Assembly (NCBI RefSeq): GCF_000224145.3
Contig: NC_020167.2
Coordinates: 6,312,601-6,376,600, forward strand
Length of the DNA stretch: 64,000 nucleotides
Direction of reading: 5' to 3'
DNA from: Ciona intestinalis
Taxonomy: Eukaryota > Chordata > Ascidiacea > Phlebobranchia > Cionidae
Position numbers and translations under genes: made by a program. The notes below the pieces were generated by a model that worked only from the letters and a program-made list of their open reading frames with translations, did no database searches and was not told the DNA's origin. Of the stretch, positions 12,001-24,400 are shown piece by piece (position 1 is the first letter of the stretch; each line of letters begins with the position of its first letter).

Positions 12001-13401
12001 CATGAGGTTTAGTTGGTCGAGTAACAAAGTATGTTGGGTGTTCTTCTCTAAACTTCTTCATATAAACTTTATACTCAGCAGTCTCTTTCTTCCAATCTTG
12101 AACATATTTTTCCTGAAATGAGGGAATAATGTAACTTGTTTTATTCTCATAACCTATTTTATCTATGCGTGCCTGACCAACAACAGTCGTTAAAGCATGG
12201 GTGTTTTGTTTCATATACCTTATGTCCATTTAGGAGTTATATTACTTTGTGGGTGATTGTTTTTTGGGGGAGGTGACCTAATATTATGCATTGAACAATC
12301 TACCTACCTTTTGTTTCTGAGGCAATGATCTATATATCTTGCTCAACTCTGCTGTTACTTCAAGATTTGTGAGATCTTTATGCTGGGTTGCAAAACTATC
12401 ACGTTTCTCCATAAAAAATCGGAAGTATGGGGTAAGAGGTCGCTTGGGGTAGTCAGGGTGTTTTTTAATCTGACCCTTGTAAGGGTCACGGATATATTCT
12501 CTAACGTCTTCAACCAACTCCGTCAGTGTCCGGAACTTTCGGATCTAAAAAGAGAAAGGTGTAGCGTATTATAGGTTATAATGTGCACTTCTTAAGTTTA
12601 TGTGTTATCCTCTTAATCGCAAATTATACCACCACTTATACACGGTGTATCCATATTCCATACACCCGCTGTCAAGATGTAACACAGGTTTCTTTTTATA
12701 CACCAGATACTGAGATACACAAGAGATATTTCTAGTTGTACACCCTATGCTTAGTGTCCACTGTGATAAGCGTGTCTTATACACCAGACACACATGATGT
12801 GTTGATACAAAATAGACCTCATGCCTTCGGTCAAGTCATTACATGGTGTTTATTCTACACCCTGCCATAAAAATTTACCTCTCTTGAAAGTTTGTTCCAC
12901 TGCATCTTGCATTGCTCCGGTGTAAAGTTTTCAAAACTAACATCTTTCCAGGAAACTTTGTCCAGCATACTCGAGTATTTCATGTTATCAGGTCTTGGAA
13001 TATTCTACAAATATTTAAAACATTACATCCAAGGTACTTAACAAGGACCTCATCCATATAGAATACACAGGTTCAAATTTTGTGGTTTAATTGTGCTACT
13101 GCAGAACTCCCCTGCTTGGCCCTTCCCCAAAATCTAAATTATTTTGATTCTTTATTTATTCTCACATGTCCTGGCAATGACAGTCATTATAACATGGGTT
13201 TTCTGTTTCAAACATTTACTGCCGGCTTACCAGTTACCAACTATTTAACTTTAAATAGTCTATTGTTTATAAACTAACCGACAGCATTTTTGCTAAAAGT
13301 GAATTGATTGTATCTTGATTCCAGTCGGAAGACACTTCTCCCGGCTCCGGTTTTACGATTCTCAAGTCAAGTTTGCTAACTTTCTTCTTTCTTGGGGTCA
13401 T
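6011..13401 (-). CDS. UBTF: Nucleolar transcription factor UBF (six HMG boxes)
   Basis: Architectural HMG-box factor of the RNA polymerase I promoter, acting in the nucleolus. Nineteen exons (from the start): 13401-13279, 13004-12879, 12544-12308, 12112-11933, 11701-11591, 11527-11403, 11140-10930, 10724-10669, 10529-10414, 10113-10058, 9737-9660, 9210-9059, 8614-8473, 8224-8054, 7721-7578, 7244-7134, 6777-6652, 6254-6192, 6106-6011. All phases join, giving 807 residues (human UBF1 is 764). The N-terminal dimerisation part has KFRTLTEL. HMG boxes lie near residues 115-185 (KRPLTPYFRFFMEKR), 200-270, 296-365, 453-524, 535-610 and 645-713 (KKPPSNAYQLF). The C-terminal tail (756-807) is almost all D, E and S, as in vertebrates. 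A second acidic stretch (about 400-447) sits between boxes 3 and 4. Exon 7 has an alternative in-frame donor at CAG/GTGAAC that would drop ten residues. Confidence 0.95.
6575..6640 (+). repeat. Dispersed repeat D, UBTF intron
   Basis: CATGGGTGCTAGGATTTAGG, CCACGATTGGCCCATTACCC. It matches words at 8662-8745. Confidence 0.6.
6988..7060. mobile_element. MITE family 2 in a UBTF intron
   Basis: ATCATCTGGTATGAAAATGT with AGTGTAT as in the copy at 58278; the right arm is TTTTCATACCACGT. Shorter and more worn. Confidence 0.65.
7866..8033 (+). mobile_element. MITE family 1, left-truncated copy in a UBTF intron
   Basis: The interior (ACCTTTAGCACATAATATTC, ATCCTGATCGTG) and right end (GGTGTCCCATCTTCCCCACC) are present; the left terminal repeat is worn. 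It lies between UBTF exons 8224-8054 and 7721-7578. Confidence 0.75.
8662..8745 (+). repeat. Dispersed repeat D, UBTF intron
   Basis: TATGTGGGTGAGGTCCTGCA, CATCATGGGTCCTAATGCTT, GGCCAGAATTGGGCCAATTA. Confidence 0.62.
9381..9410. repeat. 10-bp tandem repeat, three units
   Basis: AAGTTAAATA three times in a row, in the UBTF intron between exons 9737-9660 and 9210-9059. Confidence 0.9.
12131..12240 (+). repeat. Dispersed repeat B, UBTF intron
   Basis: GTAACTTGTTTTATTCTCAT, then ACAACAGTCGTTAAAGCA, GGGTGTTTTGTTTCATATAC. It fills most of the intron between exons 12544-12308 and 12112-11933. Confidence 0.55.
12605..12830. repeat. Dispersed repeat C cluster, UBTF intron
   Basis: Repeated words around TATACACCAGATAC, CTGTCAAGATGTAACAC and CTCATGC. 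At least three partial units in either orientation. Confidence 0.5.
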
Positions 13402-15434
13402 GATTTATCTTCTGGGAAAACAAAAAGTTTTTAGCAAATTTGACAGAAAGCAAACACAGTATAAGGAAAAGTAGTCAGTCTGCAAAGCATGCATGCACAC
13501 GTTTGTTTACATAGTCTTGGTTACGCTCGACGTAGCTTGTTTCATGCACATTAATTGATTTAACATCATTTAAAATGTTTATTAAATTTTGTGTTTTATA
13601 AATTATAACGTGGTTGCACACCAATTCCGACATGTGCCCGCATAAAACATGAACTTTGCATCTTGTGGGAAATTTTGCAGTTCAATAAAAAGTTTGCTTG
13701 GGTGGCAGATTAACACTGATATCAAATAGCTTAAAAACACATATTTTATTTAAGTTAATAATTATAGCTTTTTAAACATGACATGTGCGGTTACGAATCA
13801 TATATTAAGGAATTGTAGCATGTAGCTAATAAAAAGTTTAGCCTCTGGTTGTTATTGAATTTTACTAATGTACCAATAATATTTTTGATGGAGATCAATT
13901 TAAACTGTTTATTATTAGGAATTGCATAAAAGTATTTCAATGTTATTGTTGCATAATGCTTGGTGTCTGGCTGCAAACATGCGAAATGTAATGGGTTGAA
14001 TTTGTACTAATGCCGTTATGTATCAAATGCAAAACAGCAGCAAAACGTTTGTAAGATCATATAAGTTTTCAATAGAAATGTGTTTAAAAATCACCGCGGA
14101 TAGATTTGCCAAGAAACCTTGCGGAACGCGCGAACATTCAAAAAATGACGTCATACACCCTCTATATTCATCCGCGCTGTGCACGTTTTTAATGTTGATA
14201 ATGTAGTGAAGATAACATTGGGGACGGAAACTACATTTGTGCAACGAAGGTAAACATAACATGCAATACTAAATCATTTACTTATAAATTTGACTGCGGT
14301 TATTGTCATATTTATGAGCTAAACAAGGTTGATAGCTCATATTGGCTTTCAGGGACTTACAACCAAGATGGCGTCTCGGTGAAAACAGTCTGGAAATTCT
14401 GTAGCCTGACTAACGCAGCTAAAATAACTTAAATATCGCTCACACTTACCTGTATTGTAGTGGTCACAACAAAATACGACACAAATTGCTCAAAAAATCG
14501 GTATAAACCACTTAAAGCGACTTTATACTGGCTGAAAAAGCAAACACCGTTACCTAACGGTCATCGGCGTCAAATGATTTCCTTCGCCGTGATTTGCTGC
14601 TCTCGTTTTCCGCGGAGAGAAACCGTTTCACTCGATGGTTACCAAATCACGTTTTGATGCTATTTCTACCATAAAACGTGTTTACAGAGCACAGAATGAT
14701 GCAATAAAGAATATTTTTACACAAATGGATACCTTTATTTCATCCTATATCTTAAAAATGTGTATATTAATGCTGCAACAAAGACAAGAGCAATGAGGCG
14801 CCATTAGGGAGGCCGACGCTCTCGTGATATTCTCGCCCAATCAGAGGCCTCAAAAGTCGGCGGGCGATTTTTTTCCACTCCTTCTACAAGAGATCGATGA
14901 AAGAGGCGACTCTTTGCGGGGAAAGCGTTTTTCTTTTTCCGCCTTCAGTATTTCTCGATATAGTTGGTAATTTGGTAATAAAACAGGCTGACGTTTGAAT
15001 GCAATTGCTCCATTTTTTATCTCTTGATAGGAGTTATGTTTTAGTGCACAATGAAAGTACCGTACATTTAAAGAGCGTTTAAATTAATCAGACTATGTTT
15101 GTTTTCAATTTGAAGCTTTTAATACCATTATAGTTTTGCTTAATTTCTTTGTAACTCTAAACAAACTGATATACTTTTCAGCTCCTTTTATTTTGACCTT
15201 TGCGAATTAGTAACAAGTTTTGAAACTTTAAATTTCTATTTGAAATTAAATAACGTCAGTAGCCTTAGCTACAACACCCAGAAAATTCTTTGTTAAATAT
15301 CTGCTTATCTGTCTTTAATAAATATACATTGCGCAATATAATCTTTTCTTTGTGGGGTGTTGCTTTACCAGCACACATAACTTAAACAATTATATATTTA
15401 TATGTAACAAACACTCATAGCTGTCGAAATATGG
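13402..15434 (-). promoter_or_regulatory. UBTF 5' region and CNOT4 3' flank
   Basis: No coding exon is seen here. On the minus strand a splice acceptor (CCCAG/A) lies ten bases before the UBTF ATG, at 13412-13413. A strong donor (ACAG/GTAAGT) ends at 14450. This suggests a non-coding first exon upstream of 14450 and an intron of about 1 kb. A full CRE palindrome TGACGTCA lies near 14147. The GC-richer stretch 14800-14960 has a CCAATCAG box and may be the core promoter. 14961-15434 is AT-rich and probably holds the CNOT4 3' UTR. Confidence 0.45.
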
Positions 15435-18400
15435 TTAAGACTGGTTTTCAAGCATAGCTTGTCGCATTCCAAATTCAGTGGGTCCTGCAAACGGCATTCT
15501 GCTTTGAAATCCAGGCGGGGGCTGGCTAGCGACACCAAGTGATGATAAATTTGAATTAGAGAACGCAGGCCACGGCGTAAAAGGAATTTTTGAATTTTCC
15601 GGTCCTTCCGAATTTAAAATTGGGCTCATAGAACTATCATTGTCCGTTAGGGTTTGAAGAGACTTCATCCAATGCGGAGTTTCTTCATTTTGTGGGTTAT
15701 TTGTAGGTTTCACGCCTCGAGATATAATTGCTGGGTCATTTAATTGCGATAGTCCGAGGCCAGGTGGTGGCGCTACAGGGCTGAAACGGCCAGTTCCTTG
15801 CCGGTTAAACCCGTTATGAAAAGCTGGCGATGTATTTCTGTTTCCGAGGGAATTGAAACTGTTGTGGTTTGTCTGTCCCCACTGTTCGTAACCAAAACCA
15901 AATAACGACCTTCCCCTGCTACCATTTGACATCATAGAATGTTGTGACATCATAGACGGTTGTGATGACATCATTGACGGTTGTGATGACATAGTAGCAT
16001 GTTGTGATGACATCATAGAGGATTGTGAAGACATCATAGACGGTTGTGATGACATCATAGACGGTTGTGATGACATAGTAGCCTGTGTTTGGGTATGTGG
16101 TTGTCGTATAGTTTGGTGAACTGTAGAAGTTGCATTATCCATCGCAAAGTTAATATTAACGGTAGGTAACAAGGCTCGAAGGCCGCTTTGCCATTCGGTA
16201 AGTTTCCTGGGACTTGAGGACAAGTTACGGTCCAAATATGACTGGGAGTTGCTGGAATTGTTGTAGGTGGGAAACTCATGGTTTGAGTACGGGTTGGATT
16301 TCAATCCAAACTAGAAATAAAAACAGCATGAGCACAGTGTAAATATGATAATAAAAAATATGTTAAATCATATGATCAATTGTAAGTAACTAAGATTGGT
16401 ATTCTAAGACTGGAGCAAAGTATAAGGTATTTCAAATAACAGAGAAATTGAAGTTATTGTAATCTAAAATTAATTGGATTGTTTGTACGTGTAAACTTAA
16501 AAGATTTATCGAGCTCCAATAACTTTTGGTTGTAATCTAACTTTTTTTTTCATCTAGTAAAAATATATTTACCGGGTTATTGTTAATCAATCGGTCGGTT
16601 TTATGAGCAAAATATGATGTTTGTGATGCGTTCTGTATTTGGTTGTTAGTTGGCCATGTACCCTGTAATGTCATAGTGGTTATGAAGGATAATTTTTATA
16701 AAGATGTTGGCTCAACTAGCCAATTCTTTGCATAATTCCAGGTCTCGTGCTATGCTTTTATAGTACCCTTGGTGTCAGGGTAATGTGCTAACTAGGACCT
16801 AAATTTTAGGGGGTTTCATGCTGTATATGACCTCACCTACGTAAAATAAGATGCTTGGTCATAGGACCTTACCAAAGTTGCAAGGTTTTTACTTAATGCA
16901 ATGCGCCACATTTGTTTTACCCAATTGATTATATGCCATTTCCTTAGTACAAGAACATTTAGCATTAGCACTTCAGCAGTTGCTCGTATATTAGCTTAAC
17001 ATTAGAGTTCTCAGCTCATCACCTTTTTTATAGTTGGAGACTTCTCACCAATGTAGAGTTCTAAAACTCATTGATACAGAATAGTAAAACCCACCCATAT
17101 AGAGATAGAACCCACCCATATAGAGATAGACCCACTTATATATAACACACCCAACCTACCACCATGGACTTGCTGGTTGCGCTTTCCTTTGCAATTAAAT
17201 CTGCAAGTCCTTTATTACATTCCAACCAAGGATCGAATCCGAGGTCATCGTCGCCGGACTCTTCTTGTTTCGTCGACTGTGGGGTTTGTGATGTCATAAC
17301 TGGAATATTCCGGAACCCAAAAGCCGCTTCCCAATCATTCGAACTTTTAATCGGAATTGTGTCTAATGAAATATTTATGATGTCACAATCAGATAAAGGC
17401 CAAGATTGTTACGTCATATTTGTAACGCTACCAAGTGCGATGTCATAATTATATAGCTATTTTGCCTATTATGTAATAGCTGTGTTTTTTTTTATTTTTT
17501 AGATTATAATATATATTAATATAATAAGCACTTTTATTTACACAACCTAAGTTTAGATATATGAATATTTTCTGATTGAGATATAGGAACATAATTGTAT
17601 GACATTTGCATATTACATATAAATATAAGATAACATGCTGTGCTGAACTGTTATGTTTCTTCAGTTACAGTTACGAAGCTGCAAATAATAAACAATATAC
17701 AAATAATGGAAAATAATAGTAAAACTATTCGCTATAAAAGGTAAAAATTGTTCAACCATATACAAACATAAAACTGCACAAGTGCACATGTAACAATAAA
17801 ACGTACCAACAGTAAAGTATAATGTATGTAATCACAAATATATGCTTAAATAAACAGAGCAGTATAATATAATTGGAACTAAGCAGTAACAAACCTTGTA
17901 AGTTTTAAATCTGTCTCATGCGGAAAAGAGCATTTACTCTGCTGTTAGTTGTCTATACAGAGATTCAAAACAATTTGTATTCAACACATGAATGTTTTAC
18001 AAAATATGAATGCAAGTGCATTTTAGTAATGTCACCCAAGATTTTTTTTAAATAAACAAAAAATATGTTAGATTTTATAGCAATTATGTTCACCTTGTAA
18101 CTGCGGTTGTTGTACACTGGACAACCATGTTGTATCTGTTGTGTTATGTAGGAAGGGTTGGTGGGTGGGGAGGGAGTGAAATGGATCCGATATATTTGAG
18201 TTGGGTGTGATTCCATTATTTTGATGAAACCTGTGAAGTTGTATACGGGTTTTAAATATAATTTTTATCACTCCTCTAGTTCTAGTATATTTTATAGTGA
18301 AATAAACGTTCCATACGAGACCTCTTTATCAGGTTAATGTCGTATTAAGAAACACAACATACTATAAAATAAAATATATTAGGCAGCTGTTACATTGCAC

Positions 18401-21400
18401 CTTATGGCTACTTACTATTAAGTTTGCCAAGTATTTAAATAATAAAAACTTTAGTAAAAAAGTGACCACTGGGAAGGGACGATTAACTTTAGATGACTCG
18501 TGCAAAAACACATGCCCACAGTAGTGCTGGTGAAAACTAAGCAAATACATTTATTATTAATATTAATATACCTTTGAAATGGAGAATATTGTTGGACTCC
18601 ATTACCAGACAATTTTAACTTTTCAGTAGCTGCAAAAATAAAAGAAACTTTAATTTTTAAATGAAAAACATAATATTAAAAGGAAGACATTAAATTTTTA
18701 AAGAAAATATTACATTCAATTTTATCACAATAAATTCCAAGGTGAGTATCAGATGTTTATTAACAGCATCAAAAAAAAATGCAAAAATATTAACAGCAAT
18801 AAAAAAAATGCAAAAATAATCATAACAAGAACTTACCTAAGGATATAAAATCTTTTTGAAACTTTTCATTACTTTGTTCGTTGTTATAAGTTGAGTCTAA
18901 AAATTAAATAATTTATAAATTTCTAAAATCTCAAACAAAAAATTGAATTATGAATGGTTTAAAGTGGTACTTGTTTCATGTTTTAAAGATTTGGTTTTCT
19001 TGTTTAATAAATATGTTTATTATAAAAATCACTGTTTTACCATAGGGCAAAACTTAAACAGAATAAAATGTATGTAAAATTTATTTTCATGAGATAAATT
19101 TCATAAAAAGAACACACTAGGGTAGTAGCAGAAGCAGTATATGAGTTTTTACAGTGGATAGTAATTCATAATATTTTAGCAATGATAACAATATAATACT
19201 ATGAAATATCTATGCGAGACAGGAAATACGATATCCTTTCAAACTATAGTATGAACATTTCAACAAAGTATATACAAAAGTAAACTGATGATATAGTTAC
19301 TCTTAAGATGGCATTCAACATTAATTAAAGCATTCTTATTGGAGAAAATTGAAAAAAAAAACAATAAAAAAATTAAAAAAAAACAAGAAAAATGCATTAA
19401 ACATTAATTATAACATATTTTTTGGAAAAAAAATTAGAAGAAAAATTTTAATAAAAACTCCAGTCATATAAGCATTAATGGTAAAGTGTAAATATTTTTT
19501 TGCTTTGAATAAATTTCCATTCCTTTTAAACATTCTAAGCCAGAGTAATCAATAGAAATTAAGTTTGTTCACCTTCTATGTGGTTAGGTGGTTCCTGCAG
19601 TGATGGAATCGTTGTAGGGGGTATAGACTGTTGTGTGTGTGGTAGGGGTAGTGGAGGAGGAGGGGGTGTTATCTTGTCTCTATTTCTATAAAAAGTGAAA
19701 ATAAAGGTTAATGTTGCATTTTACTTTTCTGTTTTTAAGTAAAAACAATTCTGTTACATTTAACATCAGCTAGGATGTTAACATGATAGGCATTCATTTG
19801 AGTTAACATATATGAATAAATGTAACTTTGTTATGCTTGCATGGCGGGACAATAGCTGTCATTCACAGCACAGGTGTTCTGTTTTATACACCTTGTGCTG
19901 CTTATGAGTTACCAAGCACGTAATGATTTATATTTACGCTTAACCTGAAGTTTTACGATGTTACATGCACCATATTATGATGTCACAGATACTAAACACA
20001 GCTGTGCAAATACCAGTGATGTTGAAACAAATGTCATTGTTCACTCCAAATGATGTAATGTTCATTATGGGACAAATATTTAGTTAGTAACCATTTGAAA
20101 AAATATATAAAATATGAAAATCTCAGCATGCCAACCATTTTTAACACTTGATTATGGGACTTATGTGTAAAAATAAAGTTCTAAAACACGTATTTTTAAA
20201 ATTCCAAACCAGCACATAGCTATGTCCATTGTTTGAATTTTAAAGGCTCTATGTCTTAATCAAGGCAATAGTGCAACCATAGGCAGGCCTAACCTGGCAT
20301 TTTTTTATACTGCGTTAACCAGTAAACATCAAATGGAAACATAACAATGAGCCTCTAACTATTCCTGCCTCCCCTGTGTTTTAAAAAGGTTGGTGCCTAT
20401 GGCTATGGGTGCTACATATCGTGGGAAAACTGTGACACCACCAGTACAAATAATAAAAGTAAACTTTAAAACTTTAATATTTTTTCAGTGAAGATCGAGG
20501 TTCTACATACCTGGGGTCTACTGTATGAAGATTAGGGGGTGGTGGGGTCGTAGCATTTGACGAACATTCCGAGGATAACTGACCCCCTTCTATGTACCCC
20601 TCTATGGGGGTTTTCCCTCTTTGAGGAGAAGAATTTAACTTTTTTAGATCGTTTTTATGAATCATGCTTCGGCTAGATAAAAAATATGAAAATTTTTAAA
20701 ATATATTTTCATGTAATTTTTGCATAAGGACTAAACTACACCACTGCTTGAAAAAAAACTTTCTAAAAATACAGTTGGACTCATAGCTGTAAAACATAAC
20801 ATAGAAACTTTTTAATTAATATGTGAAATGCAATATAGTTAGACTCTGCTTGCTTGTATAGACATCTAGCAGCAGATTAAAAGTTTTTTTAGCATAAAAC
20901 AGGGGTGTTAAAACATATGCTGCTACATTGATATCGCTGTTTTAAAAGTTAGTACAGCTGTGACAAGTCACTCAGTCACTCCTAACATTACAACTATGAT
21001 CAGAGGCACAGCCAGGCGAACCCAGAATAGTTAAAAAAAAATTATAAATTAAAACTTTCTTTATTTTTCTAGATTAAACTCCCTCTTATTTTTTTAATTA
21101 AAACCCTTCTAAAATTGTTTTTTCCAGGCTACACCACTGTCTATGATCCTCACCTATCTTCCAGTGATGATGAAGATTGAGAGGATTCTGTTCCTCCTTT
21201 CTTTGAGCTCTGATGCGATCCGGAAGATGAACCACTGTGTCGTCGCTGACGTGTTGATGTTACAATACTCTCAGAACTAAACAATGAAATGTTAATTTTA
21301 TCAACAGCACCAGTACTATTTTATTTCATATGGGTGAGACATTACAGTGAGGTACGTCAGTGGATCTGCTTGCAAAGAGAAAGTTTTTGCTTGGTAAAAA

Positions 21401-24400
21401 ATATAGTCTGGTAAGCCAAATTAAATAAAAAATGGGATATAACAAAATTTAGTTAAAAAAGAGACATTCAGTTTATAAATGAACTTAAGTCATAACAAAA
21501 TAATAGTTTTATATGTGTTCTCTTCACTTGGGATACTTGGTAGTTGGAAGCAAACAGGTGTAACACGAGACCCTTATCCCTCTTAATAAATGCATTAGGC
21601 CATCTTATTATAAATGATTACGGCCTACTAAGAGCTCCTTTTACATTTACACCCACGTAAGGGTTTATAAATACTCTCCACAAGTATAATACCAGTTTTA
21701 AAATATGCCGTAAGCAATATATTCTTTTTGCACAAGGTGTAAATTGTCTTAAATTTGTTCTTTGCAATAAAACAAACCATATGTNNNNNNNNNNNNNNNN
21801 NNNNNNNNNNNNNNNNNNNNNNNNNNNNNNNNNNNNNNNNNNNNNNNNNNNNNNNNNNNNNNNNNNNNNNNNNNNNNNNNNNNNNNNNNNNNNNNNNNNN
21901 NNNNNNNNNATGTATTGTGTATAATGCAAAATTCATAAGACTATGCTAATTAAAATTGATGGGTGTATTATACAGACGCCACAATGAACTGTCAGTTACC
22001 ACAAAGTGTAGCAGTGATGGTTAATTTATTTTTGAAATGGTTAACAGTCTGCGGGTTGTAGTTCCCAATGTAACTATGTGGCACACAGTGGTATAAACTG
22101 TTAATTAATGTGGTAAATCTGTTCTATATGGGTAAGGTCTTATAATGTGGCACGCCATGGGACTTGGGATTTAGGTCAGAGTTGACACACTAGCTTTTCT
22201 GTAACTAAATTTGGCAAATACATTGACAGTGGTTGGGGTACATTTGCTGTTTTTTGGGTGGTATGTGACTCAGATTTTAAAAACAGAAATGACATATAGT
22301 GTGTTTATCACCTCATTTAGAAGAGACAATTGTTATAATATCCCTGAATTTTGTTTAAATTCGAAACCTGACACCTGCTGTTGCATCATCAATTACCAAA
22401 ATCATTCACCTTAATGTTATTCGGTCAAGATCAGATATGGATTCACTTCCCAAGTTTCCTGCATCTTCATCTTTTTGTAACAACTGATGAATCAACCGCT
22501 GCTCAAAATCTTGATGCTTTCCAGCCTGTTAATGCAACCAGTTAGCAGTGTTGCCGAATACTTTTTTAAAAAATTACTCAAAACCATTGAAAAATATAAC
22601 AAAATAGTAACTTAAAAAATTTAAAGTTTAGTTTTTATTTGTGAATAATTTTACAAAAAAGATTGGGAAACACTGAAGAAACTAAGCATTCCCAATGGAG
22701 AATAGACTTGTCTCAGTGTATTTATGGAATGCTGGTTTAAATGGATTAAAGAAACAAACCACACTCAGCATGTGGGGATAATAATGACAATGGTTACCAA
22801 ACAACTGTCATTGTTAAACGTTATGCGCAATAAACGGTGTTAATCATGGCAGGAAATGAAAGCCAAGGTGTTAATTATAGTGTTGTCACATCACAATGAC
22901 ATATGTGTCTTCCTTATGACATAACAGTCAACTGTTGGAACTTTTTACTATGGTGGATTGATGGTAGACAAATACTTCAGATTTCAAAACTGGGTCTGCC
23001 TCAAACCATAAGCCAAGATTACTATACATAATGCAAATGCTATAAAGATAGACCTTGAAAAAATCAATAGAAATACCAACGGCCACTTGAACATACATTA
23101 GCAATGCTATAACATGTCTATGTAAGTGTATTAGAAATCCCATATATTTTCAACAATGCACAATGAACTACAGGTTTTTTATTTAGATTTTTATTTAACC
23201 ACAAACATGAAATCAGAGTCACAAACATGAAAAGCATTTTGACATTGACTTGACATTTAAATATTTATCCTAAGTTTGTACAAAACATTATTTTTTCACT
23301 CCATTTTCTTTTTCGGCCAAGCTTTTGAAAGTTGGTCATTAAATGTTCACTACTGATTTGTGCCAAATATTTAGCTATTCAGATAATTGGTCTATATTTG
23401 TTGATGTAACTAACACAAAGATGTGAAAATATTTTTTTCTGTCATTTTTTTGGCTAAAGAAATTCGGTCATTAAATTTCCACTATTTGTTTGTGTTTAAT
23501 ATTTAGGTCTTTTGACACAAAGTAAGTAAGTATCCCACCTGCATATCTTCTTTAGTGAAACTTGCATCATCTTCTGCTAATTCATGAAGATACATACAAT
23601 CAGTTTTATGGCATTGTTGATTCTTAAGATAAGTGCTGCAATATTTCGTTGTCCCCAATGAAGCTATATGGAAGTTATAAAGTTGTAAATAAAGAATAAA
23701 ATACAAATCAACAATATAAAAATCTTCTACAGTAACTAGTATTGTTACTCTTAGGTCAATAGAATCTTAGGTATTATGTTTTTAACATGCATTTGCATCT
23801 GGCTGTATACTACGATAAATTTATTTAGGATAAAAATATGCAGTTTTGCATAATTTATAACATTAACACCATTCTGATAAAATGTTACAAAACCTGTCTC
23901 CTGGCATCCCACACTGTAGGGTAACGCCCATATAAACAACATCTATTTTAAGGGTTGATTTAAACAACCAACAGTTAGATGTTACCTTTCAGTGTTCTCC
24001 CATCAATATAAACGTTATTAACGGATTGAATCGCTCGCAACGCTTCCTCCATCTTGGAATAAGTGACATATGCACTAGAACTAGGTCCCTGGTTTATTGT
24101 GAAGTCACTGGGTTAGTTATGTAGTGTGAAACAATTGAACGAATTTGTGGAGAATAAATTTATGTTTCTAGCATAAATGTATACAGTTACGGTCTATGGT
24201 CGACCAGAGAGAAAAAGAGTACACAGTACAGCTATCATAGTTGTAATGCTATAAATACATGGTGACAGGACACCTAATTTAAAAAAAAGGTTTGTTGTTT
24301 TAAGTTTTGCACCCAAGTTAACACCTTAAAGTGGGTTTACTCAGGTACTAGAGATCTATACAAACATGCAAAGTAAAAGTAGAACCATTCTCCACATTAA

